Source: Orthonyx spaldingii (Eukaryota > Chordata > Aves > Passeriformes > Orthonychidae). Taken from it: a DNA stretch of 64,000 bases. The notes under the pieces were generated by a model. The model had not been told where the DNA came from. It did no database searches and saw only the letters and a program-made list of their open reading frames with translations. Position numbers and translations under genes: made by a program. This document shows positions 47,032 to 56,757 of the stretch, in pieces. Every line of letters starts with the position of its first letter. Position 1 is the first letter of the stretch. Location: contig VZTJ01004038.1 in the NCBI GenBank assembly GCA_013397795.1, positions 1-64,000 on the forward strand, read 5' to 3'.

Positions 47032-50000
47032 GTACCGTGGATCGCGTCCGCGCTCCGCGCCGCGCCGCCGGACGGGCCGGGCCGGGCCGGGCCAGGTCGG
47101 GAGCTGCGCGCCGGGCGCTGAGCACAGCCCTGGCCCAGAGCAGCCGCGGGAATTAGCAGGCGCGATGCGCCGCAGCTGAAAACGGCGCTGCGTGCTCTGG
47201 GAGCCAGGAACAATGAGCCAAGTTAGGCAGGCGTCTGAAAAATAGGGAGGCTGGAATGCACTTTCCAGGGAAACGTGCTTTGACCTGTTCGAGGTGAAGC
47301 GCATCCTGGTGCCGGGCCTAAGAGGTCTTCGCAACAAGCTGGTACGCTACAGCTTGAGACCACGAAAACGCTACGTATAGTGATGGGACAATACAGAATA
47401 ATCAGAATAAAGTATCTGGGAGGCTGCAGATAGTTTTTCTTTAGTAGTAAACAGTAGCTAGAGTAGGACAAATGTTTTATAGGCTTTGTTTATGCCCGTC
47501 TCCAAAGTCATAGAGAATGAAAAGACTAAACAGGCTTTGTGCCTGGCTTCATTTCAGGAATAAAATGTATCTGGAGTAGTGGAGCGCTAGCCAAACTATC
47601 TCGAGACAAAAAGGCATTCCAAACATCTTAGATTATATGATGGGCAGGAATTTCTTCAGTGTTATTTTGTTATTTTTCATTTTATTACGATTATTATTGT
47701 TTTCATCATCATTACTGCTATGTCCATGAAGTGGTGATTAAGGTAACTTGGTAGCATTACAAAAATAATCATTGACTCAAAATAACAATAGCCATTAGTA
47801 GAAATAAGAGGAATTTCTCTTGTACTTGAGGGGGTGGGGAGGGCAGAGAACAGTGACTAAACAGAGTATTTAAGCTACCTGCATTTGATTTGATTTGATT
47901 CTTTCCAGAGTTTGCTTGCTTGGTTCCTTCCTTTCTTTCTTCCTTTCTTTCCCTCCTCAATTCCTCATCTCCTTTTTTTTTTAAATATTGTCAAAGGGTA
48001 TTTTTTAGTCCATTGCCTGTTTACAGCCTTGATCCAGCAAGTTATTTAGACACATAAAAAATTTATTCTATGAAGAGTCGCCTGCAATTGCAAAGAGCTT
48101 CTGTTGCTTTCAGTGGAAGAGTTCACACGCTGATTTAGGCACTGGCATGCAGGCCATGATCAGGCAGATGCAAATATTTTCTGCCAGTCCTTTGCTATTT
48201 GGTCTACTGCAGGCCAACATGAGCTACTGCTGCCCCTTCTTATTTGTGAGGCAAGAACAAAGTACAGGATACCGTGGGATGAGGTCTGGACCAGTTCCTC
48301 TCATGAATAAAACTAGAAATACGTCATGCTGACAAAAATCTAAATTCATTACAAGTTTTAACTTCAGTCTTTTCTCATTTAGCCAAGTTTCTACAACCAG
48401 TCATGGTCAAGAAGGGTTTTTTTTCATTTCTAACAGGCTGACTTCAGCTTCATCTTTGGGATTCAAGTAATTTTGAAGGATCATAAAATAACCAACTTGT
48501 TAGAGAATAGTTGCTGAGCCCTTCTATGAATTTATAACCAAAGTATAATTTGCCATGCTGCACATGTAATTTATTTCCTACAAAATCTATTGTAGGAACT
48601 GTCTTATATATTGCCTTTTTTTTTTCGTTTGGTTGATATTTTTCTTGACCTTTTTAATTGTGAGAAATAAATGCAAAGTTTCACTGAAGATGTTCACCTT
48701 AATATCATTAATTTACAGATTCTCTCGAACCTGATGATATACCTTTGGAAAGCACTGAAATAACACAGGATCCACTGCTGAACTATCAGTTGATGTTTCC
48801 CATAGGCCAAGATAAATCCATCCCGTGGAATTCCATCACTGCATATGAAAACATGAAAGCAAAGAGAATATCTAAACTCCAGAAATGGAAAGAGCAGGTG
48901 GGTTTTCTTTGTAAACCCTTCAGAGACCATTTCAGTAGATCCTCGCAAAAAATTCTAGCAGCAACATTGAGATGTCAGTATTTTGGCTAGCTGGCAGACC
49001 AACTTTTGGAATATCTTCTTCACATGTTTGAGGAATAGGCAAAATGTCTGGAGCGATAATAACAGGTGTGCATCAGGTATGTCGTACACAGACTCCATGC
49101 AGAGGCTGAATATTTCACTGCATTTGCAATCAGATTATAACCTGGCCCCTTAATTTACAGAAATTCATATTAAATTCTTGGACTCCTTTTTTGTTTTAGT
49201 TAAGAAAAGGCCTTTGTCACTGCTCCAATGCACAGTGAAATAAAAGGGAGTCCTTCCACATAGTTATTGATGAAACATCAGTGCAAAACAAAAAGTGATT
49301 CTCTCCGATCAGAAGTAAACACTGTTAAGTACATGCATGTAGAAAGACAAAAAGTTCAACAATGAAAGTGTGGTTCGACACTGCAAAATCACAGGGGGTA
49401 GTGAGAGTGTAGGGCCTTTGCAAGCAGGTTTGTATTCCACTTGAGGGCACCAGAGAACCACAATTTTAGACCCGTCCCAGGCAGCAGTACTCCTGCATTA
49501 TGGAGCTGGGTTAGTCGGGCAGCACAGAAGTCTGGGTTCGTAAGGGTCAATGACAAAATGGAAAAGAAAAAGCAAAACTATACTAATCACCACCCTACCT
49601 TAAGAAGCCTCATTCCATATCCAGAACAGGACTTAATCACTGATTTAGTTTGAACTGTTATGCACATGTGCTATTAGCTGCAGTTCTTATTTTTAGGGCT
49701 TCTGCTTTTCTCACCCAGAGCCACAGATAAACCCACAGACTGGAATATGACGGCTTATATGAGGGGCTAACATGGGGAGGTCTTGTAAAAACAGAGGTTA
49801 TGTTTATTTTCACTCTAAAGCAGAAATACTTGTTCAGTCACTTTTCCTTTCTTGCACTGATTCCAGCATGCTAGGTACTATTGATGTACAGCAGTTGTGA
49901 CTTTTAAAAAGAGATCCAGCAAATTGTGAAAACAGTGAATATTGCAAACAGTTCTTCCTTCCCAGTTCCAGAAACTTTGGGGTTTAGTTCCAGAGCTACA

Positions 50001-51945
50001 GAATGGCTCCATGTTGCTTTGGCAACAGTTCTGTCCTGTACAAAAGATGACAAACATTCAGATGTTTGTTCTTGCACCATCTATATATGTCTTGCACCTA
50101 TCCTCCATATATCAACAGAGCACAAGGCCATGGCAACCCAGAAAACGTGGCCAATCTCACGTACCAGTCTTCTAACATCCACCTCCCCATAACAGGAGAG
50201 ATTGTACCCTCTGAGCAGTAATGTGTTTACTTAGTACAGGTTAAATTTCCTTGTGTAGCAATTTAAGGACTAAATGCCCATGTTTATGAGGACAGAAAAT
50301 ACCTCAAAGAATAAAAACAAAAGTCTGAATACAACACCAGAGTTTTCTGGCTGTGCTCCTACTGAAACAAGAAAAACTATATGCAAAACAGTCTGGCATA
50401 GATTTTATGCCTAATAAGTATTTTCAGCTTTTTACTGTCTATATTCTGATCACCTTTTGTGTAGCTGATTTCCTTGTGATTTTGGTATTCACTACCTGTG
50501 CATGGTATTCTTGCAGGGTCCTTGTCAGAAGGAGCTCTACAGAGCCCTGTATAAATTGGTGAAGGTTCAGCAGAGAAGCAGAGGGGAAATTTACAAATTT
50601 TACTTGCCCAACTGCAACAAGAATGGATTTTACCACAGCAAACAGGTGTGTGCCTTTTGCCCCCTCTCTGTTAACAGAAGTGCTGCAGCTAGCCTGATAC
50701 AACCAAGCCTTTCACAGCCCTCTGCACCCAGACTCACAAATTTGCAGCTGCTGGACAAGCAGGTTGTAAAAAACCAGGGATATTAGTAGTGGGAGCAGAT
50801 GGTTTGTCCTTCTCTTCAAGGTGAGCCGTATGCTGGGGGCTGTCAGCAGTAGAGGTAGGAGTCTTTTCCATTCACAGAACAGGTGCACTCAAAGCCTTTT
50901 CCAAAATATTTTAACCCTGTCTGCTCCCATGCACTTGATTTGTTAGCATGCTTTCAGTTGACATTAGTTCATAATATCTGCCATATTACCTGCCAAAGCT
51001 CATTAAATATATAATAATAGCTATGTAAAAAGTGGGCTCTCAGCTCACAGGCAGTGGAAAACCTACATAGGCGGTAAAAAAAAACCTCTTTGGAGCAAAA
51101 TTAACCTTCTGAAAGCCAAACAAAAATACTGATTTGTGCCACCTGTGGATTAGGTTATTTGCTCATTTCCATTATACCTTCAAAAAATTTCATTGCAAGT
51201 TACAGTGAGAGTAATCTGCAAAACTAACTAAAGCTCTGAACCTCAAGCCACACCCTGTAACCACAGGTCATTCACACAAATTTAGTAGGCCTGCATAATT
51301 ATGTGTCACCAAGACTCCTTGGTTTTGGGTATGGCATCATGGTGTGACTCATGAACACTGTGACCTGGGATCTAATCAAGCACAAACAGAAATCTGTTTA
51401 AGCCCCTCCCCCAAAAAAAAAAAAACCCCAAAACATACCACTTTATTTGTGTTCTTGCATGAAGAGACAGACGATTCAGCCACCGCTCTCATCCTAGCAG
51501 ATTGTATATTCTGCCATCCTTCCATTTCTCACACTGGCACTGGAAGATATTGCTGTTTTTTACTGCTGTTTACCAATGACTGGACAGTTTTAAATCTGAA
51601 GTTGCTCTTGTAATAGCTGAGCTTAGGTCTTGGCTCCCTAATCAAGTGTGTTGTTTAGAGGCTCTGCAGACCACTGCATTCAAAACAAGCCTGTGCATGA
51701 CAGGTCCCCACCTTCTGATCCTAATTCTGTCCAACGCCTCTATTTGCAGTACCTCACAGGTAATCTTAACAGTTACTTATTATGATTTTTTTTTTTAACT
51801 GATAATATTCTAGTGTGAAACTTTACTGGATGGAGAATCTGCTGAATGCTGGTGTGTCTATCCAAAAAATGGTAGAAGAATTCCAGGATCTCCAGAAATT
51901 AAAGGAGACCCAGAATGCCAACAGTATCTCAACTCACAAGAATAA
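46647..51945 (+). CDS. IGFBP1: Insulin-like growth factor binding protein 1 (4 exons, 274 aa)
   Basis: Secreted carrier that binds IGF1/IGF2 in plasma and tissue fluid. Coding exons 46647-47031, 48719-48897, 50517-50645 and 51814-51945 join in phase. Residues 1-34 form a signal peptide with a Leu-rich core (PALLLLLPGARLARGA). The N-domain follows with 12 Cys and the IGFBP signature GCGCCQTC. The central linker keeps ESTEIT. The C-terminal thyroglobulin type-1 domain has six Cys, NCNKNGFYHSKQ and CWCV. The four-exon structure and the split before QC match the family. The gene differs from IGFBP3 by the ESTEIT linker and the ending SPEIKGDPEC. The mammalian RGD is KGD here. It is 15 residues longer than human IGFBP1 (259), mostly from a longer signal peptide. 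The ATG has G at -3. A second ATG four bases on opens another frame and is a shadow. Confidence 0.95.
47032..48718 (+). other. IGFBP1 intron 1
   Basis: A 1.7 kb intron from GTACCG to TTTACAG. The CpG-rich part continues for about 100 bp. Short (TTTGA)n (47884-47898) and CTTT-rich pyrimidine (47923-47956) tracts are present. No exon was recognised. Confidence 0.85.
47923..47956. repeat. Pyrimidine (CTTT/CCTT)n tract
   Basis: CTT/CCTTT-type repeats, pure pyrimidine on the + strand apart from the edges. Confidence 0.75.
48719..48897 (+). CDS. IGFBP1: IGFBP1 exon 2: central linker
   Basis: 179 nt. The first two bases complete an Asp codon begun in exon 1. It encodes SLEPDDIPLESTEITQDPLL and the following non-conserved linker up to SKLQKWKEQ. 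ESTEIT aligns with the human segment that carries phospho-Ser101. The acidic Ser119 site of the human protein is not kept. Confidence 0.93.
48898..50516 (+). other. IGFBP1 intron 2
   Basis: A 1.6 kb GT-AG intron (GTGGGT to TATTCTTGCAG). Nothing else was recognised. Confidence 0.85.
50517..50645 (+). CDS. IGFBP1: IGFBP1 exon 3: first half of thyroglobulin type-1 domain
   Basis: 43 codons, phase 0, encoding GPCQKELYRALYKLVKVQQR through FYLPNCNKNGFYHSKQ. It carries Cys1 and Cys2 of the C-domain. Confidence 0.95.
50646..51813 (+). other. IGFBP1 intron 3
   Basis: A 1.2 kb GT-AG intron (GTGTGT to a T-rich tract and ATTCTAG). It contains a CCCCC-A13-CCCC low-complexity run at 51405-51427. Confidence 0.85.
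51814..51945 (+). CDS. IGFBP1: IGFBP1 exon 4: end of thyroglobulin type-1 domain
   Basis: 43 codons plus TAA. It begins with the third C-domain Cys (CETLLDGESAECWCV) and ends KGDPECQQYLNSQE. The KGD tripeptide occupies the place of the integrin-binding RGD of mammalian IGFBP1. Confidence 0.95.
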   Translation, partial: CETLLDGESAECWCVYPKNGRRIPGSPEIKGDPECQQYLNSQE

Positions 51946-51994
51946 AACTAAACACCAAAGTTTTTGACACCAAGTTTTCAGTGGGGCCTGTTCT

Positions 51995-52026
51995 AGTCAG
52001 GAGCCATTCCAGTCAGGAGCCATTTC
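51995..52026. repeat. 16-bp tandem duplication in IGFBP1 3' UTR
   Basis: AGTCAGGAGCCATTCC is followed by AGTCAGGAGCCATTTC, with one mismatch. Confidence 0.88.
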
Positions 52027-52709
52027 ACTAAGGTAGTCTTGTGCACCTGATTTTCAGTGTATGAGTAACCCCATAAAGTAATATTTTTACTACACTGTGA
52101 TTGCCTACAGGTTTAAGTGACAAATATGAGCAACTGAAAGATCAAATCCTATAATCTTGTATATTTTGTTTGTATAATATTATATACACACCCTCATATG
52201 TAAAGCTGATGAATTATTTATTTCACAGTGCATGTATTTTTGTCTCTGTGTTGTTATTAATTTATATTCTCAAACACTTCATAACTTTATATTTAAGTAC
52301 TTAATATTATTGTGCTTAAATGTATGTATCATGTTGGAGAAATGTTGCTACTTAAGACTTCAAATGGCATAGCTATTGGGAAAAATGGCTTGTAAACTTG
52401 CATTTTTGTACTATGTATTTATAGATGTAAAACTGAATTTTAAAAAATATTTCAGTAGAAAGCATGCTTAGAAACTTATTTAAAACCTGGTTTGTGTACA
52501 TATTCTGTTACTTTTGCACCTGTTTTAATGCCAAGCTGTTTCTTAAAAGATAAAGATTTTATACTGAAGCTCCCGATGGGACAGTATTTGTATCTATTTT
52601 TTAAACATATACACTGGATAAATGCAAAACACAATATTAAGTTCTGCACCACCTTTGACAGGTATAAGTCGTTCACATGTTGACAATGGCATATCATTTA
52701 AAATGAGCT

Positions 52710-52715
52710 ATTAAA
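52710..52715 (+). promoter_or_regulatory. IGFBP1 poly(A) signal (ATTAAA)
   Basis: The common variant ATTAAA is followed within 30 nt by a CT/GT-rich stretch (TCTTCTACTCTGCCCTTGTC). No better signal exists before the sequence composition changes. Confidence 0.55.
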
Positions 52716-54633
52716 AGTCTTCTACTCTGCCCTTGTCTCTTGCTGCTTGTTTCCATTCAACAGTCGGACCTCAGCAGGAAAACAGGCAAAAGTCTTGCAA
52801 ATCTGCCTCCTTAACACCACGCTCCTTTTTCCTCCAATGAGTTTCCTTCTTTTGGTCTCCCTGCCCCATTCCCCTAGTCCTGTCCTCTCCAGTCCCAGCT
52901 GTGTCATGCAAGCCTCTGCCTTGGGCAAAATAGCAGCCTCCAAAGGAAGTTATTAAAAGATTTTCTGGATAGAAAAGCTGGATGCCTTTCTCCACTCAAA
53001 AGCCCAAGGCAGCAGTGTTAGTGTATTTAAAAGATAACATCAAGACTAGAAAGAGCTGTTTTCTGCACAGAATGTTAGAGGTTATAAAAAGGAGACTGGG
53101 AAAACCCAGCCTTACACCTTTTTCTGAAAGCCGAGAAGAGGGTACTCTTGGCCTGGGATATGGTCCATTTCCCTCCCCTACATGTTCCTTTGACTTAGTG
53201 ATTGCAGAGGAGAGAATGCAAGTGACTGTCATTCTGGCTTCAAGCTGGTTTTCTCCATGGAGAAACTGGTGTTGGGAGTAAGGAAGTGCCACAGGTGAAA
53301 ACAGTCTGCACCAATCCTTCCTATGAAAACAGCCTGAGAGGAGATTGATAACATTTTCTAAAAGTCTGGCAGAAGTGAAATCCTAAAATCCTCCTGCTGT
53401 TTGTTGGCACAAGCTTTGCATTTTAAATGGGAGTGGGAAGCAGCTTGCAGAAACTGCAAAGCCAAAGCGTGGAGATCTCTGCTCTCCCTGTCACATTTCT
53501 GTGGCATCATACGTTGTGCTTGCTGACTGTGTTGACTGTATCTGCATGCCAATGTCAGCTGATCCAACAGAGGTCTATTAAACTGCTCCAGATTTAAAAG
53601 TATGGATATACTACTGACCTCCTTTGTGAAGTCTTTTGAGAGCTTCCCAAGGAAAGCATTGCAAAAAAAGCAGTTGATGGTATTGCTATTGTAAGTAACT
53701 AATGACTAACATCCCTGTAATGAGCTACTGTGAGACCTGGATAAAACTGTGTTACACATTCACTATGTCCAAATGCTTGGCAGTCACTGTATCAAAATAA
53801 TGAAGAAGCAGCAAATTTGGGCAGAATTTTGGAGTCCTTTTCAGGGAGTCTACTCAGCACTGAACAATTCTTATGGCATTGCCAAGGGAAAATGGTGAAG
53901 ATAGGAAGGGAAATCATAGTCTCACAGCTACAGCACACTCTTAAGAGCACTCTTACTGCTCTCACCCCATAGACCTTGTGTAAAGGTTGATCTCTAAGAG
54001 CAGAAATTGATTCTTTTTGTTGGGATAATTATATATATAGAGGAAACATTCATAGTGTTAATAATAGTCTATTTCTGGAATAGCAATCCAGTGGACAGCT
54101 ATTTTCAGTGTTTTGCAGGGTGGGAGGTTCCCATCCTAGCTGTAAGAAATTGGAGTTTTCAGTAGGAACAGGGGGTTAGGAGATATTCTTTCCTCTAATT
54201 GTTAAGTACCAGAAGCAGAAGTTACTTTGCACAACATACAAGCATGACAGGCCAATTTCTTAGAAGTGTTCAGCCTCTTCCCACTGAAAGTAGCAGGGGA
54301 GGGGTGCCTCCTTATCTGCAATCTGGCCTCCTGTGTCATCTTGCCAGGACTCACCAGGATAGACATCTGCTCAGCTGCTCAGGGATGAGCTATCTGATTT
54401 GGATCAGACTCTTCCATATACTGGGATTATGACTAATGCAAGGAGGCAAACCAGGCAAATTTTATCTCCCCTATAAAAATCCTGCCGTGAGCTTGGACTA
54501 CATTTACACATAGATAACAGCTATCATGATCTGTCCTAATTTTATGATCACCCTCAAACATCAGGGTGTAAAATCAAAGGTCTGCAGTTTTTCTTTGTTT
54601 TGTTTTTTCTGTTTGTGGAGCACTTTGGTTTTG

Positions 54634-54638
<5 letters not shown>

Positions 54639-54667
<29 letters not shown>
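54639..54667. repeat. Poly(T) run, 29 bases
   Basis: An uninterrupted T29. It could be the tail of an antisense retrocopy, but the flanks were not recognised. Confidence 0.85.
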
Positions 54668-54695
54668 GTTAACTTGGGAGTCGTGCTTTCCGTTG

Positions 54696-54696
54696 N
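54696..54696. other. Unresolved base (N)
   Basis: A single N 29 bases after the poly(T) run, probably a homopolymer-associated sequencing problem. Confidence 0.97.
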
Positions 54697-56143
54697 TCAT
54701 GTGTCAACTGGCAGTCCTGGCTTCAGTGTGTGCCTGCTGCAGTGGTTCCTCCTGTGCTGGCAAGCCAAACCTGGTGGGAATGAGTGGACAAACAAGGAAG
54801 GTGCCACAGGATACTCTTAGCAGCTCAGGTCACCTGGTGTGTAGCTGGATGTGTAAAGGGGATGTACTGATTCTTGTTATTTCAGCTCCCTGCCTTCCTA
54901 CCCACTTGCATTCCTCCTACTCCACCTAAAAAGAAATTTGTTGGAGGGAAGGTCTTAGATGGGCATCTGTAATGTTTGGTTCATGTCATCTGAGAACCCT
55001 ACCTACCCAGTTTGTGCTTCTTCCTGCCAAAACCCTGTCAGGTTTGTTGGAGCAGGTTTTTTTTCAGCCATGCCTTCTGCTCATGGCCGACTGCCAGCTG
55101 CAAAATGCTCATAGCACAGAAATGAGGTCACTGCCCTCTGAACTTCATTTTCTACCCGCCATTTCCCCTAAAGCTGTCCAAGACAACCAAAAATCACCGG
55201 TATTAGGCTTTGCTCATACTGAGTCAGTTCTGCACATTGCTTTGGTGTACAGCAGAGACACATTTGTGTCAGCTAGAGCTGGCAGAAAGTGAGGGTAGAG
55301 AAATGAGAAAGAAAATGGTGGTTAAGGGTAGCCAACCGTAAGACTGAAAGCTCATCATCATCTCTGGCACTTCTCTACCATAAGAACACATGCTTTGGAA
55401 AAGCAAAACTTAGTCGGGGAACAACTTCCTGCAGACTCAGTCCAAAATGCAATTAGATATTAAGCACATGAAAATTTAGCCTTTTCATTTACAAACAAGC
55501 ATATTCCTTTGATCTTGCACTTGTTAATGTGAGTCTTAAATAGAGAAAAAAGTAGAAAGGTAAAGAGAAAATGCATCACATATAGCTTTCTTTCCTCACT
55601 GAGAAGAAGAGTGGGATGAAAAAGAATGGCACATGGCAGAGACTTGTCACAGGATTCACTGCATTTCTGGAAAGCAGTCACTTCCCATATCACTAGATAT
55701 TACAAAGGAGCCCTAGCAAAATGCTAAAACAGAGCAGGTTTTTTCCTGCAAAGTCAGAACTAAAGATGTTTGTGCTTTACCAGCAGTCTATCAGCACTGA
55801 CTTTTCAGAATTATGTTATTTTTCTACACACATCATTGTTTTGCTATCGCAGAACCACACTGATGTCTAACCCCTGCTCAACCCATAATAATAATAGTAC
55901 ACTAAAAACAAAATAATAAAAAATTCCTGTTAAAAACGAAGATCCAAGCTAGACCTTCCAATCATGCTGCAAATTGAGTGGTCAAGTCCTATATGTATCT
56001 TTAGATAACACTTTTGAAGTTGCTCTACTTCTCCTTGGCCATCGTTCCACTGATAAACCACTAGCCTAAACTGTCTCCCCAGGCTGCACTGAAGACAGCT
56101 CTCATGTTTTCTGTTTGCCGACACATTTCGCATTTATGGACCA

Positions 56144-56752
56144 GTTGTTTCTGTACATTGCATCGATGTGAAGAAAGGTACTTCACGCTGTACAGAATTT
56201 AACAATTTATTAAACATAACAATCAGAGAACCCACAAGACCAAGCAGACACCACACTGGATACTCTTCAGCTGACCGCTAAAGAGTACGCCAGTACAGAC
56301 TTCGCGGCGGCTTTTTATATTTCTTCGTCATCCAGTCGGTGATCTACCTTTTTGCACTTCCGCGTTTCGCCGCACCAAGCCGCGGCGGAGAGACAAGGGA
56401 AAAGAAAAAAAAACCCCTCCTCCCGAAACGGGAAGTGCAGGACTTAGGTAGCCCCCCCTCCGCTGGCTGTACCACGAGGGGGTGGGGGAGAGAGAGCCGC
56501 GCGGCGCTCCGAGCAGCCCCACAGGCCGCCGCGCGGAGGGGGGCAAAGGGGGGAAGCCTCCCGCTCGCCGCACCGAGGGGGGGAAGCAGCCTTCCTCCGC
56601 CGGCCGCTCCGCGCGCGGGAAAAAGGGGGGGAGGGCGGTTTGCCTTCCCCCCCGCTGGCCGCTCCCGCTCACTGCCGCTCGGCGCGCGGGGGAAAAAGAA
56701 AAAAAAGGGGGGGTAACCTCCCCGGGTGTTATTATATAATAACATCTCAACA
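56144..56752 (-). mobile_element. GC-rich solo LTR of an endogenous retrovirus (about 609 bp)
   Basis: On the minus strand it starts TGTTGAGATG. It runs through a ~350-bp very GC-rich, G/C-run-filled part, then a TATA box (AATATAAAAAGCCGCC, complement of 56311-56326), then AATAAA about 110 bp on (complement of 56210-56215), and ends in AGAAACAAC. This is the U3-R-U5 order of a retroviral LTR. Exact 5-bp repeats flank it (GACCA on the + strand, 56139-56143 and 56753-56757). The 3' terminus is AAC rather than CA, so the end may be shifted by two bases or mutated. No retroviral coding region adjoins. The 130-140-codon open frames inside it come from base composition. The family was not identified. 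A CpG-island promoter is the alternative, but the TATA-AATAAA spacing and flanking repeats favour an LTR. Confidence 0.65.
56311..56326 (-). promoter_or_regulatory. TATA box of the GC-rich LTR
   Basis: Minus-strand AATATAAAAAGCCGCC, with the AATAAA poly(A) signal about 110 bp downstream at 56215-56210. Confidence 0.6.
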
Positions 56753-56757
56753 GACCA

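Larger units (their letters stand above)
51946..52735 (+). other. IGFBP1: IGFBP1 3' UTR with AU-rich elements
   Basis: AT-rich, ~790 nt. AU-rich motifs are present (TTATTTATTT near 52214-52223; TATTTATA near 52416-52423), consistent with the short mRNA half-life known for IGFBP1. A 16-bp imperfect tandem duplication lies at 51995-52026. ATTAAA at 52710-52715, followed by T/G-rich sequence, is the likely poly(A) signal. Confidence 0.65.
52736..56138. other. Intergenic region, IGFBP1 to LTR
   Basis: No gene was recognised. A T29 run lies at 54639-54667 and a single unresolved base at 54696. Open frames of 70-110 codons on the + strand between 54199 and 55292 have no recognisable motif. Confidence 0.55.

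Noticed and set aside
46509..47213. 234-codon antisense open frame and several alternative-frame open frames over IGFBP1 exon 1
   Set aside because: They arise from the high G+C content of the first exon, which removes stop codons in all frames. They are rich in Arg, Ala, Pro and Gly with no motif, while the IGFBP1 frame has the 12-Cys N-domain.
54639..54667. Poly(T) run as the tail of a minus-strand processed retrocopy
   Set aside because: No gene-like sequence adjoins it and no flanking duplication was found, so it is listed only as a homopolymer.
56328..56750. Open frames of 85-140 codons on both strands in the GC-rich block
   Set aside because: They are Gly/Arg/Pro/Lys-rich products of G and C runs inside an LTR, with no retroviral protein motif.
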